From assembly GCF_003233655.1 (NCBI RefSeq), contig NZ_CP029832.1:1-64000 (forward strand): 64,000 bases of DNA, given 5' to 3'. Source of the DNA: Azospirillum ramasamyi. GTDB taxonomy: Bacteria > Pseudomonadota > Alphaproteobacteria > Azospirillales > Azospirillaceae. This document shows positions 7,984 through 16,707 of the stretch, one piece after another (position 1 is the first letter of the stretch; the number at the start of each line of letters is the position of its first letter). The notes under the pieces are model-generated. The model was not told the DNA's origin, ran no database searches, and was given only the letters and a program-made list of their open reading frames with translations. The position numbers and the translations under genes were made by a program.

Positions 7984-10284
7984 TCAGAACGTCGCCGAGG
8001 CGGTCAGCAGGAAGGTGCGGCCCGGCTGGTAGAGCGGGGTGACGGTGCCGAACTCCTGCCCGTAGGTGGCGCGGTCGGCGTAGGTTTCGTCGAACAGGTT
8101 GCGGACATCGGCGCGCAGGGTCAGGTTGGAGTATTGCGGGATGCGGTGCTCGACGAAGAGGTTGACGGTCTCGTACCCCTTCAGCGGGCGCTGGCCGGCC
8201 TGGACCTTGTTGTAGTCCAGCACGATCTCGACATCGGCGCCGAAGGTCAGCTCCCATTTCGGGATGGTGTGGGCGCCGCCGACGGTGTAGATGCGGCCCA
8301 TCGGGGTGGCGAGATAGGTGCCGGTGTCGGAATCGGCGGGCAGCCCGTCGATGGTCACGTCGATGTCGGCGTATTTGGCGCGGACGAAGCCGGTCTCCCA
8401 GGCATAGCCGAGGCCGAGCTCATAGCCCTTCGACCGCAGGTCGCGGGTCAGCGTGCCGCTGCCGGCGGCGAAGCGCGGGGCGCGGACGTCGTCCAGGTCG
8501 GTGCGGAAGACGCGGCCCTCGGCGGTGAAGCCCTGGTAGCGGCCGACCAGCCCGGCGGTCAGGTTGGTGGAGGTCACCGGTTGCGGACCGGCGCCATACC
8601 GCCAGACCGGGTTCATGATGAAGTTCTCGGCCAACTGCACGCCGCCCCAGCCGCGCGACCAGCCGGCCTTGGCGGTCAGATATTCGGGCAGGATGTCGAA
8701 TTCGCCCGAAACATTGTAGCTGGCGCCTCCGTTCGTCCATTCCTCGCCGGTGGTGCCTTCGAACCATTGCTGGTCGCCGCGAATGCCGAAGGACAGGCGG
8801 AGCCTTTCGGTGGGGGACAGCCGCGCCTGACCGTAGATGCCGACGTTGCGGGCCTTCTCGGTCGCCGACATGGTCTGGTCTTCATACTTGGCGCGGTCGA
8901 CGTAGAAATCGGTGCCGGCGGTGATGGTGCCCATGCCGACGTTGAAGGCGTTTTCGAGCTTTCCGTTCAGCGAGCTGGTGGTGCCCGTGCCGGGATAGCT
9001 GCCGGGGACCGTGCTGGCGCCCACCGGACGGGTGAAGATCGGGGTTTCGACGTCGGTGCGGCCGTAGGCGACCACCAGCTTGGGATTCCACAACTCGGTC
9101 GGCAGGCGGTCGGTGTATGTGAAGACGAGGTTCTGACGGTCCAGCGTATAGTCGCGCACCCGCGGCTCCCAGGCCGGGCGGCCGGAAATGAAGCCGACAT
9201 TGGCGCGGAACGGGCGTGGGGCGTCGTCATAGACCCGCTCGTAGCTGACCTGGAAGCGGTGGCCGGCATCGGTCTCGAAGGCCACCTTGCCGAGGCCGCT
9301 TTTCAGGTCGGTCTTGGTCCCTTCGACCTTGCGGCCGTCGCCGTCCTTGAAGCGGGCGCCCTTGGCGTAGGTGAAATAGCCCAGCCCCTCCAGCCCCTTG
9401 TGGCGGCCGTAGGTGGCGACGCTATTGTTGAAGACCGAGCCGTTGGTGCCGAAGCTGGACTTGACGAAGGCGCCGATGCCGTCGCCGCTCAGGAAGTCGC
9501 GGGCATCCTTGGTCTCGTAGGCGATGGAGCCGGCCAGCGCACCCGGCCCGGCATCGGCGGGCGCCACGCCGGCATCGACGCGGACGGTCTTCAGGAAGAC
9601 GGGGTCGATCAGGGTGGTGCCGTTGTGGTGGAAGACCTTGTTGTTCTGCCGGCTGCCGTCGATGTTGACGGACAGGTTCGTCTCCTCCACGCCGTCGACG
9701 TAGACCTTCTGCGACATCGGCACCGAACTGCCGACGCGGATGGCCGGCTCGCCGGCGAAGACTTCGCGGAGGTCGGTGGGGTTCTTGAGCTCCAGCTCCT
9801 TCTCGCCGATCACGATCTGCGCCGGGGCGCTGGGCGCCAGGGCGGCGGCGGAGACCGAAACCGGGTCCAGCGCCATCGCGTCGCCCCCGGAAGAGGCGAC
9901 GGGGGCCGGCGCCAGCGTGGCGGTGGCCGGGCCGGTCAGGCGATAGGTGACGCCGGTGCCGGCCAGCAGGGCGTCAAGCGCGCGGGCCGGCGGCATCGAG
10001 CCGCTGACCGGGCGGGAGGTGCGGCCGTCGGTCAGCGTGCCGGGATAAGCGATCTGCCAGCCGGTCTGCCGGCTGAAGGCGTCCAGCGCGCTGCGCAGCG
10101 GCTGCGCCGGCAACGAGAAAGTCGCGACGGCATCGGCTGGCGCCGTCTGCTGCGCAGCGGCGGGAAGCGCCGTCAGCGTGGCGCCGAGCGCCGTGGAGGT
10201 CATCAATGCGGCAAACAAATGCCCGGCAATGCGGGAACGGCTGAAATCTGCAACTTTTACTATTGATGCCGTGCGGCGGACCAT
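7984..10284 (-). CDS. TonB-dependent siderophore receptor with STN signalling domain
   Basis: A 766-residue outer-membrane transducer. Residues 1-45 form a long Sec signal ending in LPAAAQQ. Residues about 55-120 are an STN (secretin/TonB N-terminal) domain, found in receptors that signal to a FecR-type anti-sigma factor. A plug follows (NPTDLREVFAGEPAIRV through GPGALAGSIAYETKDA), then a beta-barrel ending in LTASATF with the terminal Phe. The ATG at 10284 has GGAG upstream; a TTG at 10305 would add seven residues. It lies between fecR and the asb genes, which makes a petrobactin-like ferric siderophore the likely ligand. Confidence 0.9.
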   Translation of the reverse strand: MVRRTASIVKVADFSRSRIAGHLFAALMTSTALGATLTALPAAAQQTAPADAVATFSLPAQPLRSALDAFSRQTGWQIAYPGTLTDGRTSRPVSGSMPPARALDALLAGTGVTYRLTGPATATLAPAPVASSGGDAMALDPVSVSAAALAPSAPAQIVIGEKELELKNPTDLREVFAGEPAIRVGSSVPMSQKVYVDGVEETNLSVNIDGSRQNNKVFHHNGTTLIDPVFLKTVRVDAGVAPADAGPGALAGSIAYETKDARDFLSGDGIGAFVKSSFGTNGSVFNNSVATYGRHKGLEGLGYFTYAKGARFKDGDGRKVEGTKTDLKSGLGKVAFETDAGHRFQVSYERVYDDAPRPFRANVGFISGRPAWEPRVRDYTLDRQNLVFTYTDRLPTELWNPKLVVAYGRTDVETPIFTRPVGASTVPGSYPGTGTTSSLNGKLENAFNVGMGTITAGTDFYVDRAKYEDQTMSATEKARNVGIYGQARLSPTERLRLSFGIRGDQQWFEGTTGEEWTNGGASYNVSGEFDILPEYLTAKAGWSRGWGGVQLAENFIMNPVWRYGAGPQPVTSTNLTAGLVGRYQGFTAEGRVFRTDLDDVRAPRFAAGSGTLTRDLRSKGYELGLGYAWETGFVRAKYADIDVTIDGLPADSDTGTYLATPMGRIYTVGGAHTIPKWELTFGADVEIVLDYNKVQAGQRPLKGYETVNLFVEHRIPQYSNLTLRADVRNLFDETYADRATYGQEFGTVTPLYQPGRTFLLTASATF

Positions 10285-10392
10285 ATCCTGCAACTCCCGT
10301 CTCAATCTGGCGCGGGGGGCTCAATCACAGGCAGGCAAGCCTATCCCCCTTTTCGCCAGACGTATGGGAGCGCAGACCCTCACAAAAAAAGT

Positions 10393-10407
10393 TGCGAGCG
10401 ATTATCA
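10393..10407. promoter_or_regulatory. Fur-like box upstream of the receptor
   Basis: The 15-mer TGCGAGCGATTATCA has a perfect right half-site (ATTATCA) of the 7-1-7 Fur pattern and a degenerate left half. It lies 109 bases before the receptor start and just beyond the fecR stop, where an internal promoter for receptor and asb genes would be expected. The left half is weak, so this is a candidate only. Confidence 0.45.
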
Positions 10408-10420
10408 GTCTCAGCATGAG

Positions 10421-11485
10421 TCAGCGCAGGACGAGGATGCCGCCCGGCAGGCTGGTGATCCGGGCGCCGGCCATTCCGGCCAGCGCCGCCAGTGCCCCGG
10501 CCGGATCGTCCAGCCGGAAATTTCCGCTGACGCGCGTCATGGCGATGCGTTCGTCCAGCAGCAGGATCGGCGCCGCGTGGTAACGGCGCAGGGTCGCGAC
10601 CACGGTGTCGAAGCGCTCGTTGTGGAAAGCATAGCGGCCGTTGCGCCAGGACAGCGCCTCGGCCGGGTCGGGGCGGGGCTGCATGGTCAGGCCGCGTGCC
10701 GTCGCGGTCAGCCGGTCGCCGGGGGCGAGGGTCATCGGGCGGGCGGGATCGTCCGGCCGGCTGACGGTCACCCGCCCGCGCTCCAGGAAGACGGAGTCCC
10801 CGCGGTCGTCCGATTCCACGCTGAAGGCGGTTCCCGTCACCTCGACCGTGCTGAACCCGGCCGCCACGCGGAAGGGGCGGGCGGTGTCGCGCGCCACGTC
10901 GAACCACGCCCGCCCGCGCAGCAACGCCACCCGGCGTCCCTCCCCGCCGAAGGCCAGCGCCACCGCGCTGTCGCTGTCCAGGATCATCTGGGAACCGTCC
11001 GGCAGCGCAACCTCCCGCCTTTCGCCGACGGCGGTGCGGTGGTCGGCGCTCCAGCGGGTCTTCAGATCGGGATAGAGATGCGATCCCATCAAGGCCAGCA
11101 GCCCGGTCGCCGCGATCGAGCCCAACCACGCCCGCCGCGAGGGACACACCCGTCGGACCGGCGCGGGCACGGGAGCCGCCGGCAGATGGGCTGCCGTCAC
11201 ATGCGCTGCCGCCACATGCGTTAAGGTGGCGCTGTGCAGCTCCGCCATGCCGCCGAGTTCGGTCAGCCGGTCGAATGCCCGGGCATGGCGTGGGTCGCTT
11301 TGCCGCCACGCCCGATAGGCCGCCAGCGTCGCCGCATCGGCCGGAGCGTCGAGCAGCCGGACGAACCAGTCGAGCGCCGCATCGGTCACCGGATCGGCAT
11401 GGCGGTAGCCGGATTCCGCCTTGTTTCCGCTGGACCTGTCCTGCCTCACCCGCGTTGCCCATCCTCTGTCAGCATGCCCCCGCAT
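10421..11485 (-). CDS. fecR: FecR-type anti-sigma factor / sigma regulator
   Basis: A 354-residue inner-membrane regulator. An N-terminal DUF4880-type segment (DAALDWFVRLLDAPADAATLAAYRAWRQ pattern) faces the cytoplasm and binds the sigma factor. One membrane helix follows (AWLGSIAATGLLALMG), then the periplasmic FecR domain (VALPDGSQMILDSDSAVAL, VTGTAFSVE, RPMTLAPGDRL) and a C-terminal STN-contacting region. It should receive the signal from the STN receptor encoded downstream. ATG 11485 is preferred to the GTG at 11503. The gene faces away from the sigma gene, whereas fecI and fecR are usually codirectional. Confidence 0.9.
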   Translation of the reverse strand: MRGHADRGWATRVRQDRSSGNKAESGYRHADPVTDAALDWFVRLLDAPADAATLAAYRAWRQSDPRHARAFDRLTELGGMAELHSATLTHVAAAHVTAAHLPAAPVPAPVRRVCPSRRAWLGSIAATGLLALMGSHLYPDLKTRWSADHRTAVGERREVALPDGSQMILDSDSAVALAFGGEGRRVALLRGRAWFDVARDTARPFRVAAGFSTVEVTGTAFSVESDDRGDSVFLERGRVTVSRPDDPARPMTLAPGDRLTATARGLTMQPRPDPAEALSWRNGRYAFHNERFDTVVATLRRYHAAPILLLDERIAMTRVSGNFRLDDPAGALAALAGMAGARITSLPGGILVLR

Positions 11486-11641
11486 CTTAGACGTTCGGGG
11501 CACTGGACGCCCACAAATTGCACCGGCACAAATTTCACCAAGCGGATGTGCGCGGGAACCGCACTATGCCATTCGTGGAAACGAAACCCGGAGCATCGGG
11601 CCATCCCATCGGCGATCCGCGGCCGGCTTGACAGCAGCAAC

Positions 11642-11656
11642 TGCGAATCATTATCA
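11642..11656. promoter_or_regulatory. Fur-like box in the fecI/fecR divergent promoter
   Basis: TGCGAATCATTATCA fits the 7-1-7 Fur consensus (TGATAAT-N-ATTATCA) with two mismatches, both in the left half. It starts 47 bases upstream of the sigma-factor ATG in the 203-base divergent interval. Iron repression of both directions is the natural reading. This is the best match to a Fur box that I found by eye in the window. Confidence 0.65.
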
Positions 11657-11688
11657 ATCTCTCACGACCCCGGAGAAGCACCCGCGCG

Positions 11689-12219
11689 ATGGATAGGCCG
11701 ACCATGCCCGCAAGTCTGACCGCCATCTATCTGGATCACCGCCAGTCCCTGCTCGGCCGGGCCCTGCGCATCGTCCGCGACGTGCCGACGGCGGAGGATG
11801 TGATCCAGGAAAGCTATCTCCGGGCCTGCAACGCCGAGCGGAAGGGTCCGATCGACAACATCGGCGCCTTCCTGCACCGCACCGTCCACAACCTCGCCCT
11901 CGACCACATCCGCCGCCGCCGCACCCAGGAGCGGTTCGAGGCGCCGCATTCCGACGCGGCCGATCCGCTGGAGATCGCCTGCGACGCCCCGTCGGTGGAG
12001 GACAGGCTTCTGCACCGCGAACGGCTCGCCCAGTTCATGGGCGCCATGGAGGCCCTGCCGGAGCGCGCCCGCCGCATCTGGGTGCTGAACCGGGTGGAGG
12101 GGATGTCCTACCCGCAGATCGCCGCCCATCTCGGCGTGTCCCAGGGAACGGTCTTCAACGACATGAAACTGGCTATGGGCCATTTCGTCGACGCCCTGTC
12201 GCGCGCCGACCGCGGCTGA
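11689..12219 (+). CDS. fecI: FecI-type ECF RNA polymerase sigma factor
   Basis: A 176-residue ECF sigma factor. Region 2 runs from LTAIYLDHRQSLLGRALRIV through AEDVIQESYLRAC, with region 2.4 in FLHRTVHNLALDHIRRRR. Region 4 is the helix-turn-helix MSYPQIAAHLGVSQGTVFNDMKLAM. It matches the iron-starvation FecI/PvdS group. It is expected to direct RNA polymerase to the receptor and asb promoters when the FecR-like partner is triggered. ATG 11704 is an alternative start. The gene reads away from fecR, with a Fur-like box between them. Confidence 0.9.
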   Translation: MDRPTMPASLTAIYLDHRQSLLGRALRIVRDVPTAEDVIQESYLRACNAERKGPIDNIGAFLHRTVHNLALDHIRRRRTQERFEAPHSDAADPLEIACDAPSVEDRLLHRERLAQFMGAMEALPERARRIWVLNRVEGMSYPQIAAHLGVSQGTVFNDMKLAMGHFVDALSRADRG

Positions 12220-12231
12220 ACGGCGGGGGTG

Positions 12232-12264
12232 AAAGCCGGACCTCTTGCGAAGGAACCGGCTTTT
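12232..12264 (+). terminator. Possible terminator after the ECF sigma gene
   Basis: AAAGCCGG at 12232-12239 pairs with CCGGCTTT at 12256-12263 and is followed by T. The loop of 16 bases is long. A second CCCCT/AGGGG stem follows at about 12282-12300. It lies 13 bases after the sigma gene stop, between converging genes. Confidence 0.5.
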
Positions 12265-12317
12265 CGAACGTCGGCTTTATCCCCTCCTTTCAAGGGGAGA
12301 GGGGCTTTCCTGGGGTT

Positions 12318-13487
12318 CTATGCCAACGAAACCCACGCGGCATTGCCGCGGCTGGACTCCACCGCGCCATGGATGAAGCGCACGCCACGCACCCCGTCCT
12401 CCACCGTCGGCAGAGGCACGTCGGCCGGGTCCGGGCGGCCGTCCAGCCGGGCGGCGATGAGGTCGGCGGCGTCACGGTAGATCTGGGCGAAGCCTTCCAG
12501 ATAGCCTTCGGGATGGCCGGCGGGGGTGCGCGAGATGGCGGTGGCGGCCGGCAGGCTTCCCGCACCGGCGCGCAGCAGGGTCCGGGTCGGCTCGCCCAGC
12601 GGGGTGAAGCGCAGCTCGTTCGGCTGTTCCTGCTGCCACTCCAGCCCGCCGGCATCGCCGAAGACGCGCAGGCGCAGGCCGTTGGTGGTGCCGGGACAGA
12701 CCTGGCTCGCCCACAGCATGCCGCGGGCGCCGCCGTCGAAGCGCATCATGATATGGGCGTTGTCGTCCAGCCGCCGGCCGGGCACGAAGGCGCTCAGGTC
12801 CGCGGCGAGACCGCTGCAGCGCAGGCCGGTGACGAACTCCGCCAGATGGAAGGCGTGGGTGCCGATATCGCCGATGCAGCCGGCGATGCCGCTCCGTGCC
12901 GGATCGGTGCGCCACGACGCCTGCTTCTGGCCGCTGGCCTCCACATCGGTCGCCAGCCAGTCCTGCGCATATTCGACCTGCACCACACGGATTCTGCCCA
13001 GCATCCCGGCGGCGGCCATCGCGCGGGCCTGCCGGATCATCGGATAGCCGCTGTAATTGTGGGTCAGCACGAAGACGAGGCCGCGGTCGCGCACCAGCGC
13101 CGCGAGCTCCTCCGCCTCCTCAACCGTGCGGACCAGCGGCTTGTCGCAGATGACGTGGATGCCGGCCTCGAGGAAGGCCTTGGCTGCGGGGTGATGCAGG
13201 TGGTTGGGCGTGACGATGGCGACCGCGTCGATGCCGTCGGGCCGCGCCGCCTCCGCCGCCGCCATCCTGTGGAAGTCGTCGTAACAGCGGTCGGGCGCCA
13301 GGAACAGCTCCGCCCCGCTGGCCCGCGCCCGTTCCGGGTTGGAGGACAGGGCGCCGGCGACCAGCTCATAGCGGTCGTCGATGCGCGCGGCGATGCGGTG
13401 GACCGCGCCGATGAAGGCCCCCTGTCCGCCGCCGACCATGCCCAGCCTCAAGCGCCTGGAGGCCGCGGGCGTCTGATCCGCTTTCAT
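12318..13487 (-). CDS. Gfo/Idh/MocA-family NAD(P)-dependent oxidoreductase
   Basis: A 389-residue sugar or inositol dehydrogenase. The Rossmann motif is LGMVGGGQGAFIGAVHR (about residues 15-30), followed by the family's EAGIHVICDKPLVRTVEEA with the conserved Lys-Pro and the later GDIGTHAFHLAEF helix. It is the last gene of an operon with an isomerase and a ribose/inositol-type ABC importer, and its ATG overlaps the isomerase stop as ATGA. This suggests stepwise oxidation and isomerisation of an imported cyclitol or sugar. The substrate cannot be read from the sequence. Confidence 0.88.
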   Translation of the reverse strand: MKADQTPAASRRLRLGMVGGGQGAFIGAVHRIAARIDDRYELVAGALSSNPERARASGAELFLAPDRCYDDFHRMAAAEAARPDGIDAVAIVTPNHLHHPAAKAFLEAGIHVICDKPLVRTVEEAEELAALVRDRGLVFVLTHNYSGYPMIRQARAMAAAGMLGRIRVVQVEYAQDWLATDVEASGQKQASWRTDPARSGIAGCIGDIGTHAFHLAEFVTGLRCSGLAADLSAFVPGRRLDDNAHIMMRFDGGARGMLWASQVCPGTTNGLRLRVFGDAGGLEWQQEQPNELRFTPLGEPTRTLLRAGAGSLPAATAISRTPAGHPEGYLEGFAQIYRDAADLIAARLDGRPDPADVPLPTVEDGVRGVRFIHGAVESSRGNAAWVSLA

Positions 13488-14551
13488 GGTGTCCCTTTCC
13501 CCAGACCCAGAATCCGGCGGTTGGCCGCCTCGTCGGTTCCGGCATCGGCGAAATCGTCGAAGGCGCGGTCGGTGACGCGGATGATGTGGTCCTGGATGAA
13601 GCGGGCGCCCTCCGCGGCTCCCTGCTCCGGATGCTTGATGCAGCATTCCCATTCCATAACCGCCCAGCCGCCGAAGCCGTACTGGGTCAGTTTGGAGAAG
13701 ATGCCGCGGAAATCGACCTGCCCGTCGCCCAGCGAGCGGAAGCGCCCGGCCCGGTCCTTCCACGGCGCATAGCCGGAATAGACGCCCTGCCAGGGGGAGG
13801 GGTTGAACTCCGCATCCTTGACGTGGAACATGCGGATGCGGTCGTGGAAGACGTCGATGTAGCCGAGATAGTCCAGCTGCTGCAGGACGAAATGGCTGGG
13901 ATCGAACAGGATGTTGCAGCGCCTGTGCCCGTCCACCCGGTCGAGGAACATCTGGAAGGTGGTGCCGTCGAACAGGTCCTCTCCGGGATGGATTTCGTAG
14001 CAGAGGTCGCAGCCGGCCTCGTCGAAGGCATCGAGGATCGGACGCCAGCGCCTGGCCAGTTCGTCGAAGGCCGTCTCGATCAGGCCGGGCGGTCGCTGCG
14101 GCCAGGGGTAGAGATAGGGCCAGGCCAGCGCGCCGGAGAAGGTGGCGTGCGCGGTCAGGCCGAGGTTGGCGGACGCCTTGGCGGCGAGATGCAGCTGCTC
14201 CACCGCCCAGGCCTGCCGCGCGTCGGGACGGCCATGGACCTCCGCCGGGGCGAAGCCGTCATAGAGCGCGTCGTAAGCGGGATGGACGGCGACCAGCTGT
14301 CCTTGCAGATGGGTCGACAGTTCGGTCAGCTCGACGCCGGCATCGGCGAGCATGCCCTTGACCTCGTCGCAGTAGGTGCGGCTGGCGGCGGCTTTCTCCA
14401 GGTCGAACAGCCGGCGGTCCCAGCTGGGAATCTGCACGCCCTTGAAGCCGAGGCCTGCGGCCCAGCGGGCGATCGAGTCCAGCGAATTAAACGGCGCGGC
14501 GTCGCCCGCGAACTGGGCGAGGAAGATCGCGGGGCCTTTGATGGTCTTCAT
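13484..14551 (-). CDS. Sugar phosphate isomerase/epimerase family protein (TIM barrel)
   Basis: A 355-residue AP-endonuclease-2-like barrel of the IolE/isomerase group. Segments with metal-ligand candidates are CDLCYEIHPGEDLFDG, CNILFDPSHFVLQQLDY, RIRMFHVKDAEF and GGWAVMEWECCIKHPEQG. The start at ATG 14551 (MKTIKGPAIFLAQF) excludes an upstream ATG in low-quality sequence. It is cotranscribed with a Gfo/Idh/MocA dehydrogenase, a pair frequent in inositol or rare-sugar catabolism. The specific reaction is not determinable here. Confidence 0.85.
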   Translation of the reverse strand: MKTIKGPAIFLAQFAGDAAPFNSLDSIARWAAGLGFKGVQIPSWDRRLFDLEKAAASRTYCDEVKGMLADAGVELTELSTHLQGQLVAVHPAYDALYDGFAPAEVHGRPDARQAWAVEQLHLAAKASANLGLTAHATFSGALAWPYLYPWPQRPPGLIETAFDELARRWRPILDAFDEAGCDLCYEIHPGEDLFDGTTFQMFLDRVDGHRRCNILFDPSHFVLQQLDYLGYIDVFHDRIRMFHVKDAEFNPSPWQGVYSGYAPWKDRAGRFRSLGDGQVDFRGIFSKLTQYGFGGWAVMEWECCIKHPEQGAAEGARFIQDHIIRVTDRAFDDFADAGTDEAANRRILGLGKGTP

Positions 14552-14596
14552 GGGTTTGGGCTCCCTGATGGGGGGAGATGTCGGCTGGCGCATGCA

Positions 14597-14637
14597 CCCA
14601 CCTATCCTCCCCCGCCCAGCGGGGGAGGATAGGTGGG
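14597..14637. repeat. Perfect 19-bp intergenic hairpin
   Basis: CCCACCTATCCTCCCCCGC (14597-14615) is perfectly complementary to 14619-14637 across a three-base CCA loop. It sits between the substrate-binding protein gene and the downstream isomerase gene of one operon. There is no U tract, so it may work as an mRNA stabiliser or attenuator that keeps binding-protein expression high. It could also be a mobile palindromic repeat. Confidence 0.85.
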
Positions 14638-14655
14638 GTCTAACTCCGCCAAGGA

Positions 14656-15651
14656 TCAGTACGGCGAATCCGCGAAGTAGAACTCCTTCGCATTCTCCTT
14701 GGTGATCAGCGCCGACGGGATGATGTGGGTCGCCGGCAGCTTGTCGCCCTTCAGGCGCGCTTCGGCGGTCATCTTGATGGCGTCGTAGATGAACTTCGGC
14801 GAATAGGACACGTCGGCGTGGAGCAGCGGGTTGGAGCCGTCCATGATGGTCTTCACCATCGTCTTGGAGCCCGCGCCGCCGAACACCTCCTTGATGTCGG
14901 TGCGCTTGGCCTGCTCGATCGCCTTCAGCACGCCGAAGGCCATGTCGTCGTCGGCGGCCCAGATGACGTCGATGTCCTTGAAGCGGGTCAGGAAGTCCTG
15001 CGTCACCTTGAAGGCGTCGTCACGGTTCCAGTTGGCGTATTTGGCGTCGAGGATCTTGATGTCCGGATACTGCTTCATGACGGCGGTGAAGGCCTCCCAG
15101 CGCTCGTTGTCGAGCGTGGTCGGGATGCCGCGCAGCGCCACGATGTTGGCCTTGCCCTCGTACTTCTTCGCGATGTATTCGGCCGGGATGCGGCCGAAGG
15201 CGGTGTTGTCGCCGGCGATGTAGGCGTCCTGCGCGCTGGGATCGGTCAGGCCGCGGTCGACGACGGTGACGTAGACGCCCTTCTTCTTGGCCTGCATCAC
15301 CGGCTGGGTCAGGGCGGCGGATTCGAAGGGGAAGATGACCAGCGAGTCGATCTTGGTAACCGTCACCAGATCCTGAAGCTGGTTCGCCTGCTCCGGCGCG
15401 CCGCTGGCGGTCTTCACGGTGATCTTCAGGTTGGGATTGGCCTTTTCCAGCTCCGCCTTGGCCTGATTGGCCCACCAGACGATGCCGCCGGTGAAGCCGT
15501 GGGTGGCGGCCGGGATGCTGACGCCCAGCTTCACCGCATCCGCCGCGAAGGCGACGCCGCCGAGGCCGGCCGTCGCCGCCATCGCAAGGCCGGCGCCCAG
15601 CACGGCACGGCCCAACATCGAACGGCGGGTGTAACGCGCAACTTCCGACAT
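14656..15651 (-). CDS. Sugar ABC transporter periplasmic binding protein (ribose/inositol type)
   Basis: A 331-residue periplasmic-binding protein of the Peripla_BP_4 family. The N-terminus YTRRSMLGRAVLGAGLAMAA...AFAAD looks like a Tat-type or twin-Arg-bearing signal peptide with an AFA cleavage site. Family marks are VKLGVSIPAATHGFTGG, IDSLVIFPFESAALTQPV, VTVVDRGL and VIWAADDDMAFGVLKAIEQA. A strong Shine-Dalgarno (AAGGAGGAG) precedes the ATG at 15651. It is encoded between the permease and the catabolic genes and should deliver substrate to the permease and ATPase of this operon. Confidence 0.92.
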   Translation of the reverse strand: MSEVARYTRRSMLGRAVLGAGLAMAATAGLGGVAFAADAVKLGVSIPAATHGFTGGIVWWANQAKAELEKANPNLKITVKTASGAPEQANQLQDLVTVTKIDSLVIFPFESAALTQPVMQAKKKGVYVTVVDRGLTDPSAQDAYIAGDNTAFGRIPAEYIAKKYEGKANIVALRGIPTTLDNERWEAFTAVMKQYPDIKILDAKYANWNRDDAFKVTQDFLTRFKDIDVIWAADDDMAFGVLKAIEQAKRTDIKEVFGGAGSKTMVKTIMDGSNPLLHADVSYSPKFIYDAIKMTAEARLKGDKLPATHIIPSALITKENAKEFYFADSPY

Positions 15652-15675
15652 GACGTTTCTCCTCCTTATGTTTAT

Positions 15676-16707
15676 TTACGGACGCCGGCGCTGCAGGAAG
15701 GCGACGGCGATGATGACGCAGCCCTGGACCGCCGCGTTCAGGTAGACGCTGATGATGCTGGTCAGATTCAGGATGTTGCTGATGACCGACAGCAGCACCG
15801 CACCGATCACCGTTCCGGCGATCCGTCCCTCGCCTCCCTTGAAGGAGGTGCCGCCGACGATCACCGCGGCGATGGCTTCGAGTTCCCACAGCAGGCCGGT
15901 GGTGGGGGAGGCCGACCCCAGGCGCGGTACATACAGGACCGTGGCGATGCCGACGCAGACGCCGAGCAGCGCATAGGTCAGCAGCTTCACCCGGTCGACA
16001 TCCACTGCGGCGAAGCGCGCCACCTGCTCGTTGGAGCCGATGGCCTGGACATAGCGGCCGTAGGCGGTGCGGTTCAGCAGGACGGCCCCCGCCACCGACA
16101 CGGCCAGGAAGACCCAGACCGGCACCGGAATGCCGAGCAGGCTGCCGTAATAGACCGGGCCGTAGGCCTCCGACAGATCGTTGTCCAGCGTGATGGCGCC
16201 GCCGTCGGCCAGCCAGGTCAGCACGGCGCGGAAGATGCCGAGCGTGCCAAGCGTGACGATGAAGGGCTCGATCCGGCCGCGCGTGATCAGAAAGCCGTGC
16301 GCCAGCCCGAACCCGCCGCCCAGCAGCAGCGCGAACAGCATGCCAAGCGCCACCACCGCGACCGGCGACGCGAGCGATGCGGCCAGCGCGTTCATCAGCA
16401 GGATCATGGAGCCGGCGATCAGCGCCGCCATCGATCCGACCGACAGGTCGATCCCGCCGGAAATGATGACGAAGCACATGCCGATGGAGATGATCCCGAT
16501 GAAGGCCGTGCGGGTCAGCACGTTCATCAGGTTGTCCCAGGTCGCGAAATCCGGGTTCAGCGCCGTGCCGACGATCAGCAGCAGCACCAGCCCGATGACC
16601 GGGCCGAAGCGGTGCGGATCGAACCGGCGGCTTGCCTTGCGCGGCGCCGCGCCTCCGCCCCGGATCTCAGTGGCTGGCGTGGGCGCCGATGTCGGTCCCG
16701 ATGGCAT
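15676..16707 (-). CDS. Sugar ABC transporter permease (RbsC type)
   Basis: A 343-residue polytopic inner-membrane protein of the BPD_transp_2 family. Typical segments are [60 protein letters not shown] and [23 protein letters not shown]. The ATG at 16707 was chosen over a TTG at 16713. The 5' end overlaps the ATPase gene by about 40 bases in another frame. It forms the channel for the sugar imported by the adjacent binding protein and ATPase. Confidence 0.92.
   Translation of the reverse strand: MPSGPTSAPTPATEIRGGGAAPRKASRRFDPHRFGPVIGLVLLLIVGTALNPDFATWDNLMNVLTRTAFIGIISIGMCFVIISGGIDLSVGSMAALIAGSMILLMNALAASLASPVAVVALGMLFALLLGGGFGLAHGFLITRGRIEPFIVTLGTLGIFRAVLTWLADGGAITLDNDLSEAYGPVYYGSLLGIPVPVWVFLAVSVAGAVLLNRTAYGRYVQAIGSNEQVARFAAVDVDRVKLLTYALLGVCVGIATVLYVPRLGSASPTTGLLWELEAIAAVIVGGTSFKGGEGRIAGTVIGAVLLSVISNILNLTSIISVYLNAAVQGCVIIAVAFLQRRRP

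Noticed and set aside
7912..10266. 784-codon open frame on the plus strand opposite the TonB receptor
   Set aside because: Low-complexity Gly/Ala/Val/Gln sequence with no domain, exactly mirroring the receptor gene. Stops are rare in this frame because of high GC.
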